Shown in pieces: positions 34,084 to 42,310 of a stretch of 64,000 nucleotides of DNA. The notes beneath the pieces are model-generated. The model was not told the origin of the DNA and did no database searches. It saw only the letters and a program-made list of their open reading frames with translations. The DNA is taken from contig NZ_JARKNA010000014.1 of assembly GCF_029360765.1 (NCBI RefSeq), positions 1 to 64,000 on the forward strand, given 5' to 3'. This DNA is from Terrimonas pollutisoli. Lineage in GTDB: Bacteria; Bacteroidota; Bacteroidia; Chitinophagales; Chitinophagaceae. Made by a program: the position numbers and the translations under genes. Within the stretch, counting starts at the first letter, position 1, and the number at the start of each line of letters is the position of its first letter.

Positions 34084-34101
34084 CATAAAATAGGAAATAA
34101 T

Positions 34102-34533
34102 ATGGAGGAAAATCAATCTTTGCTGGAACTACAGGTGGATAAGCAGGCGTCTGACAACCTGGTTGAAACATCTCGTTGGGCTAAGTTGCTGGCTGTAATA
34201 GGGCTTATCTGCATTGGAGTTTTGTTCCTGGTATTAGTGTTATTGCGGAACAAGATTGCGGAGCAGTTCCTTTCTCTTGAAGAATTGAAAGGAAGCGAGT
34301 CATCGATATTTATTATATCTCTTGTCGTTGGCTTCTTAATTGTAGCGCTTGTTTTTGGGATGTTGCTGAATTTTCTGCTTAAAGGCGCCAATCGTATTCG
34401 CCAGGGCATTCTCCATAACGACCAGACTCTTTTTAATAGCGGGTTATCGAGTTTGAAGAATTATTTTATTATGTATGGTGTATTGGGCATCCTCGGTCTC
34501 TTATTTTCTTTATTGGCTTTCCTTAATTCATAA
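34102..34533 (+). CDS. DUF5362 family membrane protein, copy 1
   Basis: The 143-residue protein has an N-terminal acidic tail followed by helices at about 27-48, 73-95 and 122-141. The pattern ETSRWAKLLAVIGLICIG near 22, then RQGILHNDQTLFNSGLSSLK near 101, then NYFIMYGVLGILGLL matches its neighbour at 34537, so the pair is a tandem duplication. DUF5362 proteins have no known role. It begins 18 bases after proS and may be read from the same transcript. Confidence 0.75.
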   Translation: MEENQSLLELQVDKQASDNLVETSRWAKLLAVIGLICIGVLFLVLVLLRNKIAEQFLSLEELKGSESSIFIISLVVGFLIVALVFGMLLNFLLKGANRIRQGILHNDQTLFNSGLSSLKNYFIMYGVLGILGLLFSLLAFLNS

Positions 34534-34536
34534 TTT

Positions 34537-34980
34537 ATGCAGCAAGAAAACCAAACGCACCTTTTTAATGAGATCACCTTTGACCAAACAGCTAAACAAC
34601 ATCTGCGATCTATTACGAGTTGGTCGATGGTTATCGTGACGGTGAGTGTAATCGGCTATATTGTCAGTATTATTCAAGTTTTTTTTACGTCAAAACCTGC
34701 TTTGCCAAAGGATGAGGGCTTTGGCGACTATGTGTCGCTGTCTTCTTCTGACACGGCTTCCGCTATTATTTCAATTGCATTAGGATTAACGATAAATTTT
34801 TTTCTTTTCCGTTTTGCAACCCAGGCTAAGGCGGGGATGGATGGCCTGGATCAAAATAGGTTGAGTAAGAGTTTTGGTAGCCTAAAGTCCTATTTCATAA
34901 TTATGGCTGTATTGTTCATTATTATTTTTGTAGCAGTAATTTTTATGGCTGGTATTTTTGCAGTAGGTGGGTTTAAATAA
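34537..34980 (+). CDS. DUF5362 family membrane protein, copy 2
   Basis: The 147-residue paralogue of the preceding gene starts three bases after its stop. It shares the LRSITSWSMVIVTVSVIGYI helix near 24 and the LDQNRLSKSFGSLKSYFIIM block near 103. The loop between helices 1 and 2 contains KDEGFGDYVSLSSSD, which copy 1 lacks. Co-transcription of two divergent copies suggests a heteromeric membrane assembly (inference). Confidence 0.75.
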   Translation: MQQENQTHLFNEITFDQTAKQHLRSITSWSMVIVTVSVIGYIVSIIQVFFTSKPALPKDEGFGDYVSLSSSDTASAIISIALGLTINFFLFRFATQAKAGMDGLDQNRLSKSFGSLKSYFIIMAVLFIIIFVAVIFMAGIFAVGGFK

Positions 34981-34988
34981 TTTCAATA

Positions 34989-35795
34989 TTATTTAATGGA
35001 GAGGTAGTTATAATCCTTCAATAAAATATCTAAGAATTCAAAAGGCGACAGTTGAGAATCGATTTTCAGGTGCGCCTTTATTTTTTCACTGGCTGCGGCG
35101 GCCATATCCATGTCTCCCTTTTTGCGGGATGTTTCTAAAATCGTTTTTATGGCGTTGATATCCCTGTCACTCAACCGCATGATTTGAGGAAAAGAGGGAG
35201 TATAAGTGTCGGCCACTTCCTGGAATACGGTTTCTTCAATGCTCGATTGGCGATTCGTTCGTATCAAAATAGTTTTTGCCAATATATCGCCGATCCGCTG
35301 TCCTTTTTTAGAAGAAATAACGAGCGCCACTTCTACAATAAAATAGGCCAGCACCGCTAGAATGATAAAGACCGATTCTGCACTTCGGCCGGCTCCCTGC
35401 AGGCCAATTCCCAATAAAAATAAAAACCAAATATCACGCAGCAGCCACCGGATTAAAAATTGACTGATGCTGGCACGACCGCCATTTTCATTAACAACCC
35501 GGAGGTTCATAATTTTTTTTCCAACACTCTGGCCATTCATCGTTATCTCCAGTACTACGTGGTAAATAAGTAAGGGTAAAAAGAGTATCAGTCCAATGGC
35601 TTGTAGATTATAGCCCATGTCATTGTCCATGAAATTTCTACCCATGGCAATTGATCTGAAAATTTCAATAGCGATCTTCAGGTAAAAATATTGTACCAGA
35701 ATATCGATCAATAAAGCAACCAGCCTCCTGTAAAACTCAGGAATTTCAAATTCCACATCAATGTTGAAAGAGGTCGGAACTTTTATTACGGCCAT
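34989..35795 (-). CDS. RDD family membrane protein
   Basis: The 268-residue protein has the RDD signature: the first helix preceded by FYRRLVALLIDILVQYF (Arg then Asp in RRLVALLID), a second helix with GYNLQAIGLILFLPLLIYHV, then TMNGQSVGKKIMNLRVVNENG near 97 and helices at about 125-160. The C-terminal cytosolic tail (about 180-268) is helical and charged. RDD proteins are thought to act in ion exchange or membrane-protein assembly; function is not defined here. It is divergent from spoIIM, and in many Bacteroidota an RDD gene accompanies that MoxR cluster. Confidence 0.85.
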   Translation of the reverse strand: MAVIKVPTSFNIDVEFEIPEFYRRLVALLIDILVQYFYLKIAIEIFRSIAMGRNFMDNDMGYNLQAIGLILFLPLLIYHVVLEITMNGQSVGKKIMNLRVVNENGGRASISQFLIRWLLRDIWFLFLLGIGLQGAGRSAESVFIILAVLAYFIVEVALVISSKKGQRIGDILAKTILIRTNRQSSIEETVFQEVADTYTPSFPQIMRLSDRDINAIKTILETSRKKGDMDMAAAASEKIKAHLKIDSQLSPFEFLDILLKDYNYLSIK

Positions 35796-35966
35796 TTTGC
35801 CGGCAATTTATTGAACCGTTAAATTAACTTCTTTCAGTTAAAATATTCCAATTTTTCGCATGAGGAATTTTATGCATTTATGGGATATAAATTTTCCCGT
35901 GTATCAAACACTCAGGTTCATCCGATGTATTCCCTGCTTTTCCGGTCAATCCATCGAAATCCAATA

Positions 35967-35978
35967 AATCGTGGTTCT
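35967..35978 (+). repeat. AGAACCACGATT repeat end between rdd and spoIIM
   Basis: AATCGTGGTTCT on the plus strand. On the minus strand it continues with TTATTGGATTTCGATGGATT, the GATT-periodic interior seen in the other copies. It lies 43 bases before the spoIIM start. No matching second end was found. Confidence 0.55.
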
Positions 35979-36020
35979 ATCTTATTTAAAAAGCAGTATT
36001 TTACAAAGCAAATAAAGGAA

Positions 36021-36989
36021 TTGAGAGAAGCCCTTTTTATAAAAAAGAATCGTGACCGGTGGCTGAAAAACCAGCACATGCCCGCCGAAGACGCCGACGA
36101 GATGGCGCAGGAATTTACCCAACTGGTGGATGATCTTGCTTATGCCAAAACTTTCTACCCGTCCAGCAAAGTGACCCGGTATATCAATAGTGAAGCGTCC
36201 AGGATTTATCTCAGCATTTATAAAAACAGAAAGGAGGAATCGAGCCGCCTGGTTACCTTCTGGAAATATGATTTGCCACTTACTATCCGCAAACATCATA
36301 AAGTGGTATTGTTCTCTTTTGTCTTGTTCTTAATTTTTTTCAGCATCGGTTTTTTTGTATCACGGGAAGATGAAGGAGTAGCCAGAAGTTTTTTTGGCGA
36401 TAGTTATGTGGACGAAACGCTGGAAAACATCGAGAAAGGAAATCCTTTTGGCATTTACGAATCGGGTAATCCCATATTAAGCTGGTTGCATCTGATGATA
36501 CACAATATCCGTGTGTCATTGCTGATGTTTGCCTCCGGGATATTCGCCGGTATTCCAACGCTCAATTTCCTGGCGCAGAACGCTGCCATGGTTGGTATCT
36601 TCGACCAGTTTTTTGCTGCAAAAGGATTAGGTATCCAGTTTTTTCTTGTTGTATTTGTTCATGGAACGCTTGAATTGACAGCCATTATCATATCCGGCGC
36701 AGCAGGATTGATATTGGGAAAAAGCTTTTTATTCCCCGGTACAATTAAGCGGTTGGATGCGTTTAAACGCGGAGCAAAAGATGGTGTAAAGATCATGATT
36801 GGTTTAATGCCCGTTTTTGGCCTGGCTGCATTTTTCGAGGGGACTATTACAAGACTTTACAATGATATTTCAGTTCTCACAACTATTGTTACTGCTTTGT
36901 CTGTGGTATTTGTTATCTGGTATTTTGTTGTCTATCCCATTCAACTGGGTCGCAAAATGGCGGCTCAACTTAACGAGGAGGAGGTTTAA
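36021..36989 (+). CDS. SpoIIM-family membrane protein
   Basis: I place the start at the TTG at 36021 (read as Met in MREALFIKKN), because a longer frame from 35880 runs through the AGAACCACGATT repeat and family members start with this motif. The 322-residue product has a charged N-terminal cytosolic part (about 1-90), then helices at about 100-118, 160-185, 212-240, 265-285 and 295-315. The FASGIFAGIPTLNFLAQNAAMVG and HGTLELTAIIISGAAGLILG blocks mark the SpoIIM family. Its role in non-sporulating bacteria is unknown. It heads the MoxR cluster; its stop codon abuts the next start. Confidence 0.82.
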   Translation: MREALFIKKNRDRWLKNQHMPAEDADEMAQEFTQLVDDLAYAKTFYPSSKVTRYINSEASRIYLSIYKNRKEESSRLVTFWKYDLPLTIRKHHKVVLFSFVLFLIFFSIGFFVSREDEGVARSFFGDSYVDETLENIEKGNPFGIYESGNPILSWLHLMIHNIRVSLLMFASGIFAGIPTLNFLAQNAAMVGIFDQFFAAKGLGIQFFLVVFVHGTLELTAIIISGAAGLILGKSFLFPGTIKRLDAFKRGAKDGVKIMIGLMPVFGLAAFFEGTITRLYNDISVLTTIVTALSVVFVIWYFVVYPIQLGRKMAAQLNEEEV

Positions 36990-37838
36990 GTGACGGAAAG
37001 GTTTTGGAAATATCATATTGAAAAGGCAAAAAGACTATGCTTCTTGTGCCTTATACTCCCGCTTACATTTTTTGCAAGGGCACAGGATGATGTCAGAACA
37101 GATACAGCGGTGAAGTTGAGGTACGAGGTTGATACAGTCATTGCTGAAGATACTGTTGAAGAGGAGGATAGTGATATAGTTAGCAATGAAGATTCAAAAG
37201 ATCAACAGGAATATTTCCTTCGAAAGGAATTTACGGGTGGATTTGGTGATAGCCTTGAATTACAGCGACACATTCCTGATACGGCTTTGAATGAACTGCG
37301 AAAGGATAAAGCATTTTGGTATGCCAACGAAGTGTTTAAAAAAAAGCAAGCAAAGCAGGAACAACCTTTTACCGCACAGCCCTTATTTCAAACTATTTTA
37401 TGGATCGTGATTATTACTGGTTTTGTTGTTTTTCTTTTTATGTATCTCGCCAACAGCAATATAAGTTTGTTCAGGCGTAGCTCTGTTCTCGCTGCAAATG
37501 AAGAAGAAATGGAGGACACCGATATTTTTTCGATCGACTATCAAAAAGAAATCGGGACTGCTATCAATAGTGCAGATTACCGCCTGGCCGTCCGGCTACT
37601 CTTTCTGCAGTTATTACGTAATCTTTCTAATCGGAATATTATTGAATACAAGCCGGATAGTACCAATATGGATTATCTCCGGCAATTGCGTTCTACTAAT
37701 TTATATGAAGGGTTTGCGTGGTTGGCCCGTAATTATGAATATAGTTGGTATGGTCATTTTGATATTGGCAGGGAAAAATTTGACCTGATAAAAAAAGAGT
37801 TCGAAAAATTTGAATACAAAAACCTGGCAACCGCTTGA
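36990..37838 (+). CDS. DUF4129 domain membrane protein
   Basis: The 282-residue protein starts with GTG directly after the spoIIM stop. It has a signal-like N-terminus (LCFLCLILPLTFFARAQ), an acidic periplasmic segment (about 35-70), one transmembrane helix (about 133-152), and a C-terminal cytosolic DUF4129 domain (about 180-280: SADYRLAVRLLFLQLLRNLS, then YEYSWYGHFDIGREKF). DUF4129 proteins often accompany MoxR ATPases and transglutaminase-like or DUF58 proteins; their role is unassigned. Confidence 0.8.
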   Translation: MTERFWKYHIEKAKRLCFLCLILPLTFFARAQDDVRTDTAVKLRYEVDTVIAEDTVEEEDSDIVSNEDSKDQQEYFLRKEFTGGFGDSLELQRHIPDTALNELRKDKAFWYANEVFKKKQAKQEQPFTAQPLFQTILWIVIITGFVVFLFMYLANSNISLFRRSSVLAANEEEMEDTDIFSIDYQKEIGTAINSADYRLAVRLLFLQLLRNLSNRNIIEYKPDSTNMDYLRQLRSTNLYEGFAWLARNYEYSWYGHFDIGREKFDLIKKEFEKFEYKNLATA

Positions 37839-39058
37839 AAAAATTCTTACCACATATTCTCATTGGCCTGGTTGTATTAGCTATTCTTTTTTTGCTTTTC
37901 ACCGGCAATAGCGGAACAGTGCAGCGATTTGATGACAGGGTCACATTTCGTAAGCGGGACAAAATCCCCTATGGTACATTTGTGGCTTACGAAAGTTTAA
38001 AGCATATTTTTCCATCGGCATCGGTAATAACCAATAAACTGGAACCGGGATACTGGGATTCATTGTCGATGTATGATGAGCGACAGGCTTTGGTGATCGT
38101 CACTCCCTTTTTTAATGCCGATGAGAGTGAAATGAAAAAGCTGGTAAGTTTTATGGAAAGCGGCAATGATGTTTTTGTCAGCACCATGAAGGCGTCTTAT
38201 GAGGTAACACAAATGCTGAAATGTGATATCAATGCAGCCGACGGACTTATTTATTATTTTGATCATTCCGAAGGGTCGGATCTGTTATCTGTTTCATTAA
38301 GTAAGCCGCCTTTCCCTTCTCATCCTGCTTACACTTATCCCGGGAAGCGGTATGATTTCTATTTCTATAAAGTAGATTCGACAACGGCGACTGTGTTAGG
38401 CAGCGACAAAAACAATAAGCCTAATTTTATTCATTTGAAAGCGGGAAAGGGAAACTTGTATATGCACCTTGCGCCCACGACATTTACCAATTATTTCCTG
38501 CTGCATAAAAATAATATTACTTATTATGAGCAGGCTCTTTCCGTTATTTCCCCTGCGACCGAAAAAATTGTATGGGATGAATACTATATCAATAAAAGGC
38601 AGGGAAGAGAGAAGAAACCTAATTGGTTAAGTGTGTTTCTGCAGCATAAAGAACTACGCTGGGCACTGCTTACGGGCCTTATTGCACTATTAGTATATGT
38701 GTTATTGGAGATGCGCCGGAAACAACGATATATTCCTGTCGTCAAGACGCCGGTAAATGACTCATTAGAGTTTGTAAAGACAATCGGCCGGATGTATCAC
38801 GATAAAGGGGATCATAAAAATCTTTGTAGAAAAATGGCGGCTTATTTCCTGGAGCATATCCGCAGCCGGTATAAACTGAATACCTCGGAACTGGATGATG
38901 AATTTGTTAAAACCTTGCATGCAAAAACCGGTGTTGAAGAAAGCGACATTAAAAGTATCATACAGTTTATCCGGGGATTAGATCATGCAGACTTTGTAAG
39001 TGATAAAGAATTGGCATCATTTCATAAACAATTAGAATCGTTTTATAAAAAAGCTTAG
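37835..39058 (+). CDS. DUF4350 domain membrane protein
   Basis: The TTG start at 37835 overlaps the previous stop by four bases, indicating translational coupling. The 407-residue protein has an N-terminal helix (about 7-22), a periplasmic domain (about 25-255; GTFVAYESLKHIFPSASV, then DERQALVIVTPFFNADESEM), a second helix near 275-293, and a C-terminal cytosolic domain (about 310-407) with conserved FVKTIGRMYHDKGDHKNLCR. DUF4350 resembles a type-1 glutamine amidotransferase-like fold without an obvious catalytic set. It is part of the MoxR cluster. Confidence 0.8.
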   Translation: MKKFLPHILIGLVVLAILFLLFTGNSGTVQRFDDRVTFRKRDKIPYGTFVAYESLKHIFPSASVITNKLEPGYWDSLSMYDERQALVIVTPFFNADESEMKKLVSFMESGNDVFVSTMKASYEVTQMLKCDINAADGLIYYFDHSEGSDLLSVSLSKPPFPSHPAYTYPGKRYDFYFYKVDSTTATVLGSDKNNKPNFIHLKAGKGNLYMHLAPTTFTNYFLLHKNNITYYEQALSVISPATEKIVWDEYYINKRQGREKKPNWLSVFLQHKELRWALLTGLIALLVYVLLEMRRKQRYIPVVKTPVNDSLEFVKTIGRMYHDKGDHKNLCRKMAAYFLEHIRSRYKLNTSELDDEFVKTLHAKTGVEESDIKSIIQFIRGLDHADFVSDKELASFHKQLESFYKKA

Positions 39059-39059
39059 C

Positions 39060-40037
39060 ATGGAAGAACAATTATTTCAGGCAAGAACTGATCTTACTGC
39101 ATTAAATGAATCTGTACAAACAATCAGGGATGAGATAAAAAAAGTGATCGTTGGACAGGATGAAATGGTGAAGCTAATCCTGGCTGCTTTATTGGCCGAT
39201 GGGCATGTGCTGATAGAGGGAGTGCCCGGCGTGGCTAAAACCTTAACAGCAAAATTAGTGGCCCAAAGTATCAGCGCCGGATTTTCACGTATACAGTTTA
39301 CACCCGACCTGATGCCTTCAGATGTATTGGGCACGCCGGTATTTAATCCGAAGGAGGGAGTATTTGAATTTAAAAAAGGACCCATCTTTAGCAATATTGT
39401 GTTGGTAGATGAAATTAACAGGGCGCCGGCCAAGACACAGTCGGCCCTGCTGGAAGTGATGGAAGAAAGGCAGGCTTCGGTTGATGGTAAAACCTATCTT
39501 ATGTCTGCACCATTTATTGTGATGGCAACACAAAACCCGGTAGAGCAGGAAGGCACCTATCGCCTGCCGGAAGCACAACTCGACAGGTTCCTGTTTAAAA
39601 TTATAGTTCCCTATCCCACAGAATCGGAAGAGATGACCATTCTTTCGCAGTTTCATCATATGGGAAATGCTACAGTAAATGAAATTGTAAAACCTGTATT
39701 GAATGGCGATACAATTAATGATTTGCGACACCAAATAAAAAATATCCTGATTGAAGAAAAGTTATTGCAATTTATTGCGAGGCTGATTCATCAGACAAGA
39801 AACCATAAGTCCATCTACCTGGGAGCATCCCCCCGGGCGTCGCTGGCTGTGATGAACGCTTCCAAAGCGATTGCTGCTATGCAGGGCCGCGATTTTGTCA
39901 TGCCGGAAGATATCCTGGAAATGGTACCACCTATCCTCAGGCATAGAATAATTTTAGCACCTGATAAAGAAATGGAAGGCGTGACAGAGGATGAAGTGAT
40001 CAATCAAATAATACATAGCCTGGATGTACCGAGGTGA
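39060..40037 (+). CDS. MoxR-family AAA+ ATPase
   Basis: The 325-residue ATPase has Walker A GVPGVAKT (near 54), Walker B LVDEINRAPAKTQ (near 116), sensor 1 VMATQNPVEQEG, and the MoxR C-terminal lid with LGASPRASLAVMNASKAIA near 257. MoxR proteins act as chaperone-like ATPases that load cofactors or assemble partner proteins, often with DUF58 or VWA-domain partners. It starts one base after the DUF4350 stop and is followed by the DUF58 gene, so the five-gene run from spoIIM is one operon. No VWA-domain gene is present. Confidence 0.92.
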   Translation: MEEQLFQARTDLTALNESVQTIRDEIKKVIVGQDEMVKLILAALLADGHVLIEGVPGVAKTLTAKLVAQSISAGFSRIQFTPDLMPSDVLGTPVFNPKEGVFEFKKGPIFSNIVLVDEINRAPAKTQSALLEVMEERQASVDGKTYLMSAPFIVMATQNPVEQEGTYRLPEAQLDRFLFKIIVPYPTESEEMTILSQFHHMGNATVNEIVKPVLNGDTINDLRHQIKNILIEEKLLQFIARLIHQTRNHKSIYLGASPRASLAVMNASKAIAAMQGRDFVMPEDILEMVPPILRHRIILAPDKEMEGVTEDEVINQIIHSLDVPR

Positions 40038-40086
40038 GATGATGAGGAGTGACTTAATAAAAAAGATGTTTTAAGAACGACGAGTA

Positions 40087-41409
40087 ATGAAGTCTTTTTT
40101 CCTAAACAATATTGCCTATTACATTGCCGGTGCTGCAGCCGTGACGTTTGTGATAAGCTATTTTCAGCCAATCTTGTATCGAATGGCCTGGCTGATATTG
40201 CTATTATTGATTATTACAATAATAGTGGATGCTGTTTTAGTTTATGGAAAGCGGAGAGGAATGCATGCAAAGCGTCAAACCACAGATCGGTTTAGTATCG
40301 GCGATTTAAATAAGGTAAATATAAAGTTGGCGAATAAGTATCCTTTTGCAGTAAGAGTAAGTGTGATCGATGAATTGCCGGAACAATTCCAGGAAAGGAA
40401 CTGGCGGCGGAAAGCTAAAATAGAGAGTAATGCTTCGTACGAGATAGAGTATTCGCTAAAACCTCTTATCCGGGGTGAATATGCGTTTGGCGACATTAAT
40501 GTGTTTGTTCATGGACCACTCAGGCTGGTAAAAAGGAGATTGATTTTTCCGGCAAAAAAAACTGTGAAAGTGTATCCCTCATTTATACAAATGAGGCGAT
40601 ACCATTTATTAGCGGTAAGCAATCGCTTGCAGGAGGCAGGGGTAAAGCGAATCAGGAAGTTGGGACACAGCATGGAGTTTGAACAAATAAAAGAATATGT
40701 GCGGGGTGATGATTTCAGAACGATCAACTGGAAGGCGACGGCCCGCAAAGAAACCCTGATGATTAATAATTACACGGATGAGCGCAGTCAGCAAATTTAT
40801 TGCCTGATCAACAAGGGCCGCGTGATGAAGATGCCATTTGATGGCATGAGTTTGTTGGATTATGCTATCAATGCTTCGTTGGTCTTATCTAATGTGGCCC
40901 TGGTCAAACAAGATAAGGCCGGGCTGATCACCTTTGCTGAAAGCCTGGACACATTCATACAGGCTGACAAGAAAACCACCCAAATGAGTTTGCTGCTGGA
41001 GACCCTTTATAAACAACAGACACGTTTCCTCGAAGCCGATTTTGAAAAACTTTTTTCTGTGATCCGCAACCGGATTACGAACAGGAGCTTATTATTACTT
41101 TTTACCAATTTTGAATCGCTAGAAAGTTTGCAGCGGGAAATGCCTGCCCTTAAACGAATCGCCCGATATCATTTACTGGTTGTCGTGTTTTTTGAAAACA
41201 CGGAACTCAAAGCGCTTACCACGATGAACGCCAAAAAGTTGGAGGACATTTATATCAAGACGATTGCAGAGAAATTTGCCTTTGAAAAACGCCTGATGGT
41301 AAAGGAACTTCATAAAAATGGAATACTTTCCATCCTTACTACTCCTGAAAATCTCACGGTCAATACAATTAATAAATACCTCGAATTAAAGACCCGCATG
41401 TCGATTTAG
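40087..41409 (+). CDS. DUF58 domain protein
   Basis: The 440-residue protein has two N-terminal helices (about 9-25 and 28-48), a beta-rich middle region (about 60-190), and the DUF58 signature EYVRGDDFRTINWKATARKE near 204, leading to a von Willebrand A-like fold with IYCLINKGRVM and a D-x-S-like DGMSLLDYAINASL stretch. DUF58 proteins are typical partners of MoxR ATPases. It is the last gene of the cluster, about 50 bases after moxR. Confidence 0.88.
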   Translation: MKSFFLNNIAYYIAGAAAVTFVISYFQPILYRMAWLILLLLIITIIVDAVLVYGKRRGMHAKRQTTDRFSIGDLNKVNIKLANKYPFAVRVSVIDELPEQFQERNWRRKAKIESNASYEIEYSLKPLIRGEYAFGDINVFVHGPLRLVKRRLIFPAKKTVKVYPSFIQMRRYHLLAVSNRLQEAGVKRIRKLGHSMEFEQIKEYVRGDDFRTINWKATARKETLMINNYTDERSQQIYCLINKGRVMKMPFDGMSLLDYAINASLVLSNVALVKQDKAGLITFAESLDTFIQADKKTTQMSLLLETLYKQQTRFLEADFEKLFSVIRNRITNRSLLLLFTNFESLESLQREMPALKRIARYHLLVVVFFENTELKALTTMNAKKLEDIYIKTIAEKFAFEKRLMVKELHKNGILSILTTPENLTVNTINKYLELKTRMSI

Positions 41410-41550
41410 AGATTGGTGATGTTGGATTGGGGTGATGGAACATTTGCCAGAGAATTTTAACTTCATTAATGATTTTAAAGAGTAGGAGATTGTCTTTTAA
41501 ATATCTGGTATCTGCATCCCGTTTCACTCCATCTTCCCGACATTTGCAGC

Positions 41551-42222
41551 ATGAATCAATTTGAAGAAGGAAAATTATTGTTAATTGATAAACCGTTGCT
41601 CTGGACGTCTTTTGATGTAGTGAGAAAAATTCGCAACCTGATCCGGATAAAAAAAGTGGGTCATGCCGGCACGCTTGATCCGCTGGCAACAGGATTATTG
41701 ATCATATGCACGGGAAAGTTCACCAAAAAGATCAATGAATATATGGCGCAGGAAAAGGAGTATACCGGATCTTTTACCCTTGGTGCCATTACCGATTCAT
41801 ACGACCTGGAAAGAGAACCAAAAGATTTCAAGCCAACAGAACATCTGACGCCTGCCGGCATAAAGGCGGCTACTACACCCTTCATCGGAGAAATATTGCA
41901 GGTGCCGCCTTCTCATTCGGCTATTCAAATAAACGGTAAGCGGGTATATGAGCTGGCCCGGCAGGGAAAAGAAGTAGTCATTGAACCACGTAAAGTGGTG
42001 GTGAAAGAGTTTGAAATAACAGCCATCGAAATGCCGCAGGTTTACTTCCGTATCGTTTGCTCAACGGGTACCTATATTCGCAGCATTGCCCACGACTTTG
42101 GGAAAGAACTAGGCTGTGGTGCTTATCTCAGTAGTTTATGCAGAACAAGAATCGGTGACTTCAAAATCGCGGATGCGATCAGCATGGAGGCATTTGAGAA
42201 AGAGGTTAGAGCAGCACAATAG
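41551..42222 (+). CDS. truB: tRNA pseudouridine(55) synthase
   Basis: The enzyme makes pseudouridine 55 in the T-loop of tRNAs. The 223-residue product has the catalytic-Asp motif VGHAGTLDPLATGLL near residue 36, the QVPPSHSAIQINGKRVYELAR block near 111, and CSTGTYIRSIAHDFGKELGCGAYLSSLCRTRIG (read as blocks) near 170. It is short for the family because the PUA domain is missing, common in Bacteroidota. A weak CATTTGCA promoter-like box lies right before the ATG. Confidence 0.92.
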   Translation: MNQFEEGKLLLIDKPLLWTSFDVVRKIRNLIRIKKVGHAGTLDPLATGLLIICTGKFTKKINEYMAQEKEYTGSFTLGAITDSYDLEREPKDFKPTEHLTPAGIKAATTPFIGEILQVPPSHSAIQINGKRVYELARQGKEVVIEPRKVVVKEFEITAIEMPQVYFRIVCSTGTYIRSIAHDFGKELGCGAYLSSLCRTRIGDFKIADAISMEAFEKEVRAAQ

Positions 42223-42296
42223 CGTTAAAGCCGGACGTATCAACTGATAAATTTTAATATGTAGTTCATTAAATAATTACATAATTTCCCCTTCCT

Positions 42297-42304
42297 TAAC
42301 TTTG
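42297..42304 (+). promoter_or_regulatory. -7 promoter box of glnS
   Basis: TAACTTTG matches TAnnTTTG and ends six bases before the ATG at 42311, so transcription would begin at or next to the start codon. Confidence 0.6.
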
Positions 42305-42310
42305 CACCCT

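Noticed and set aside
35880..36020. N-terminal 47-codon extension of the SpoIIM protein
   Set aside because: It runs through an AGAACCACGATT repeat end and precedes the family's usual start motif.
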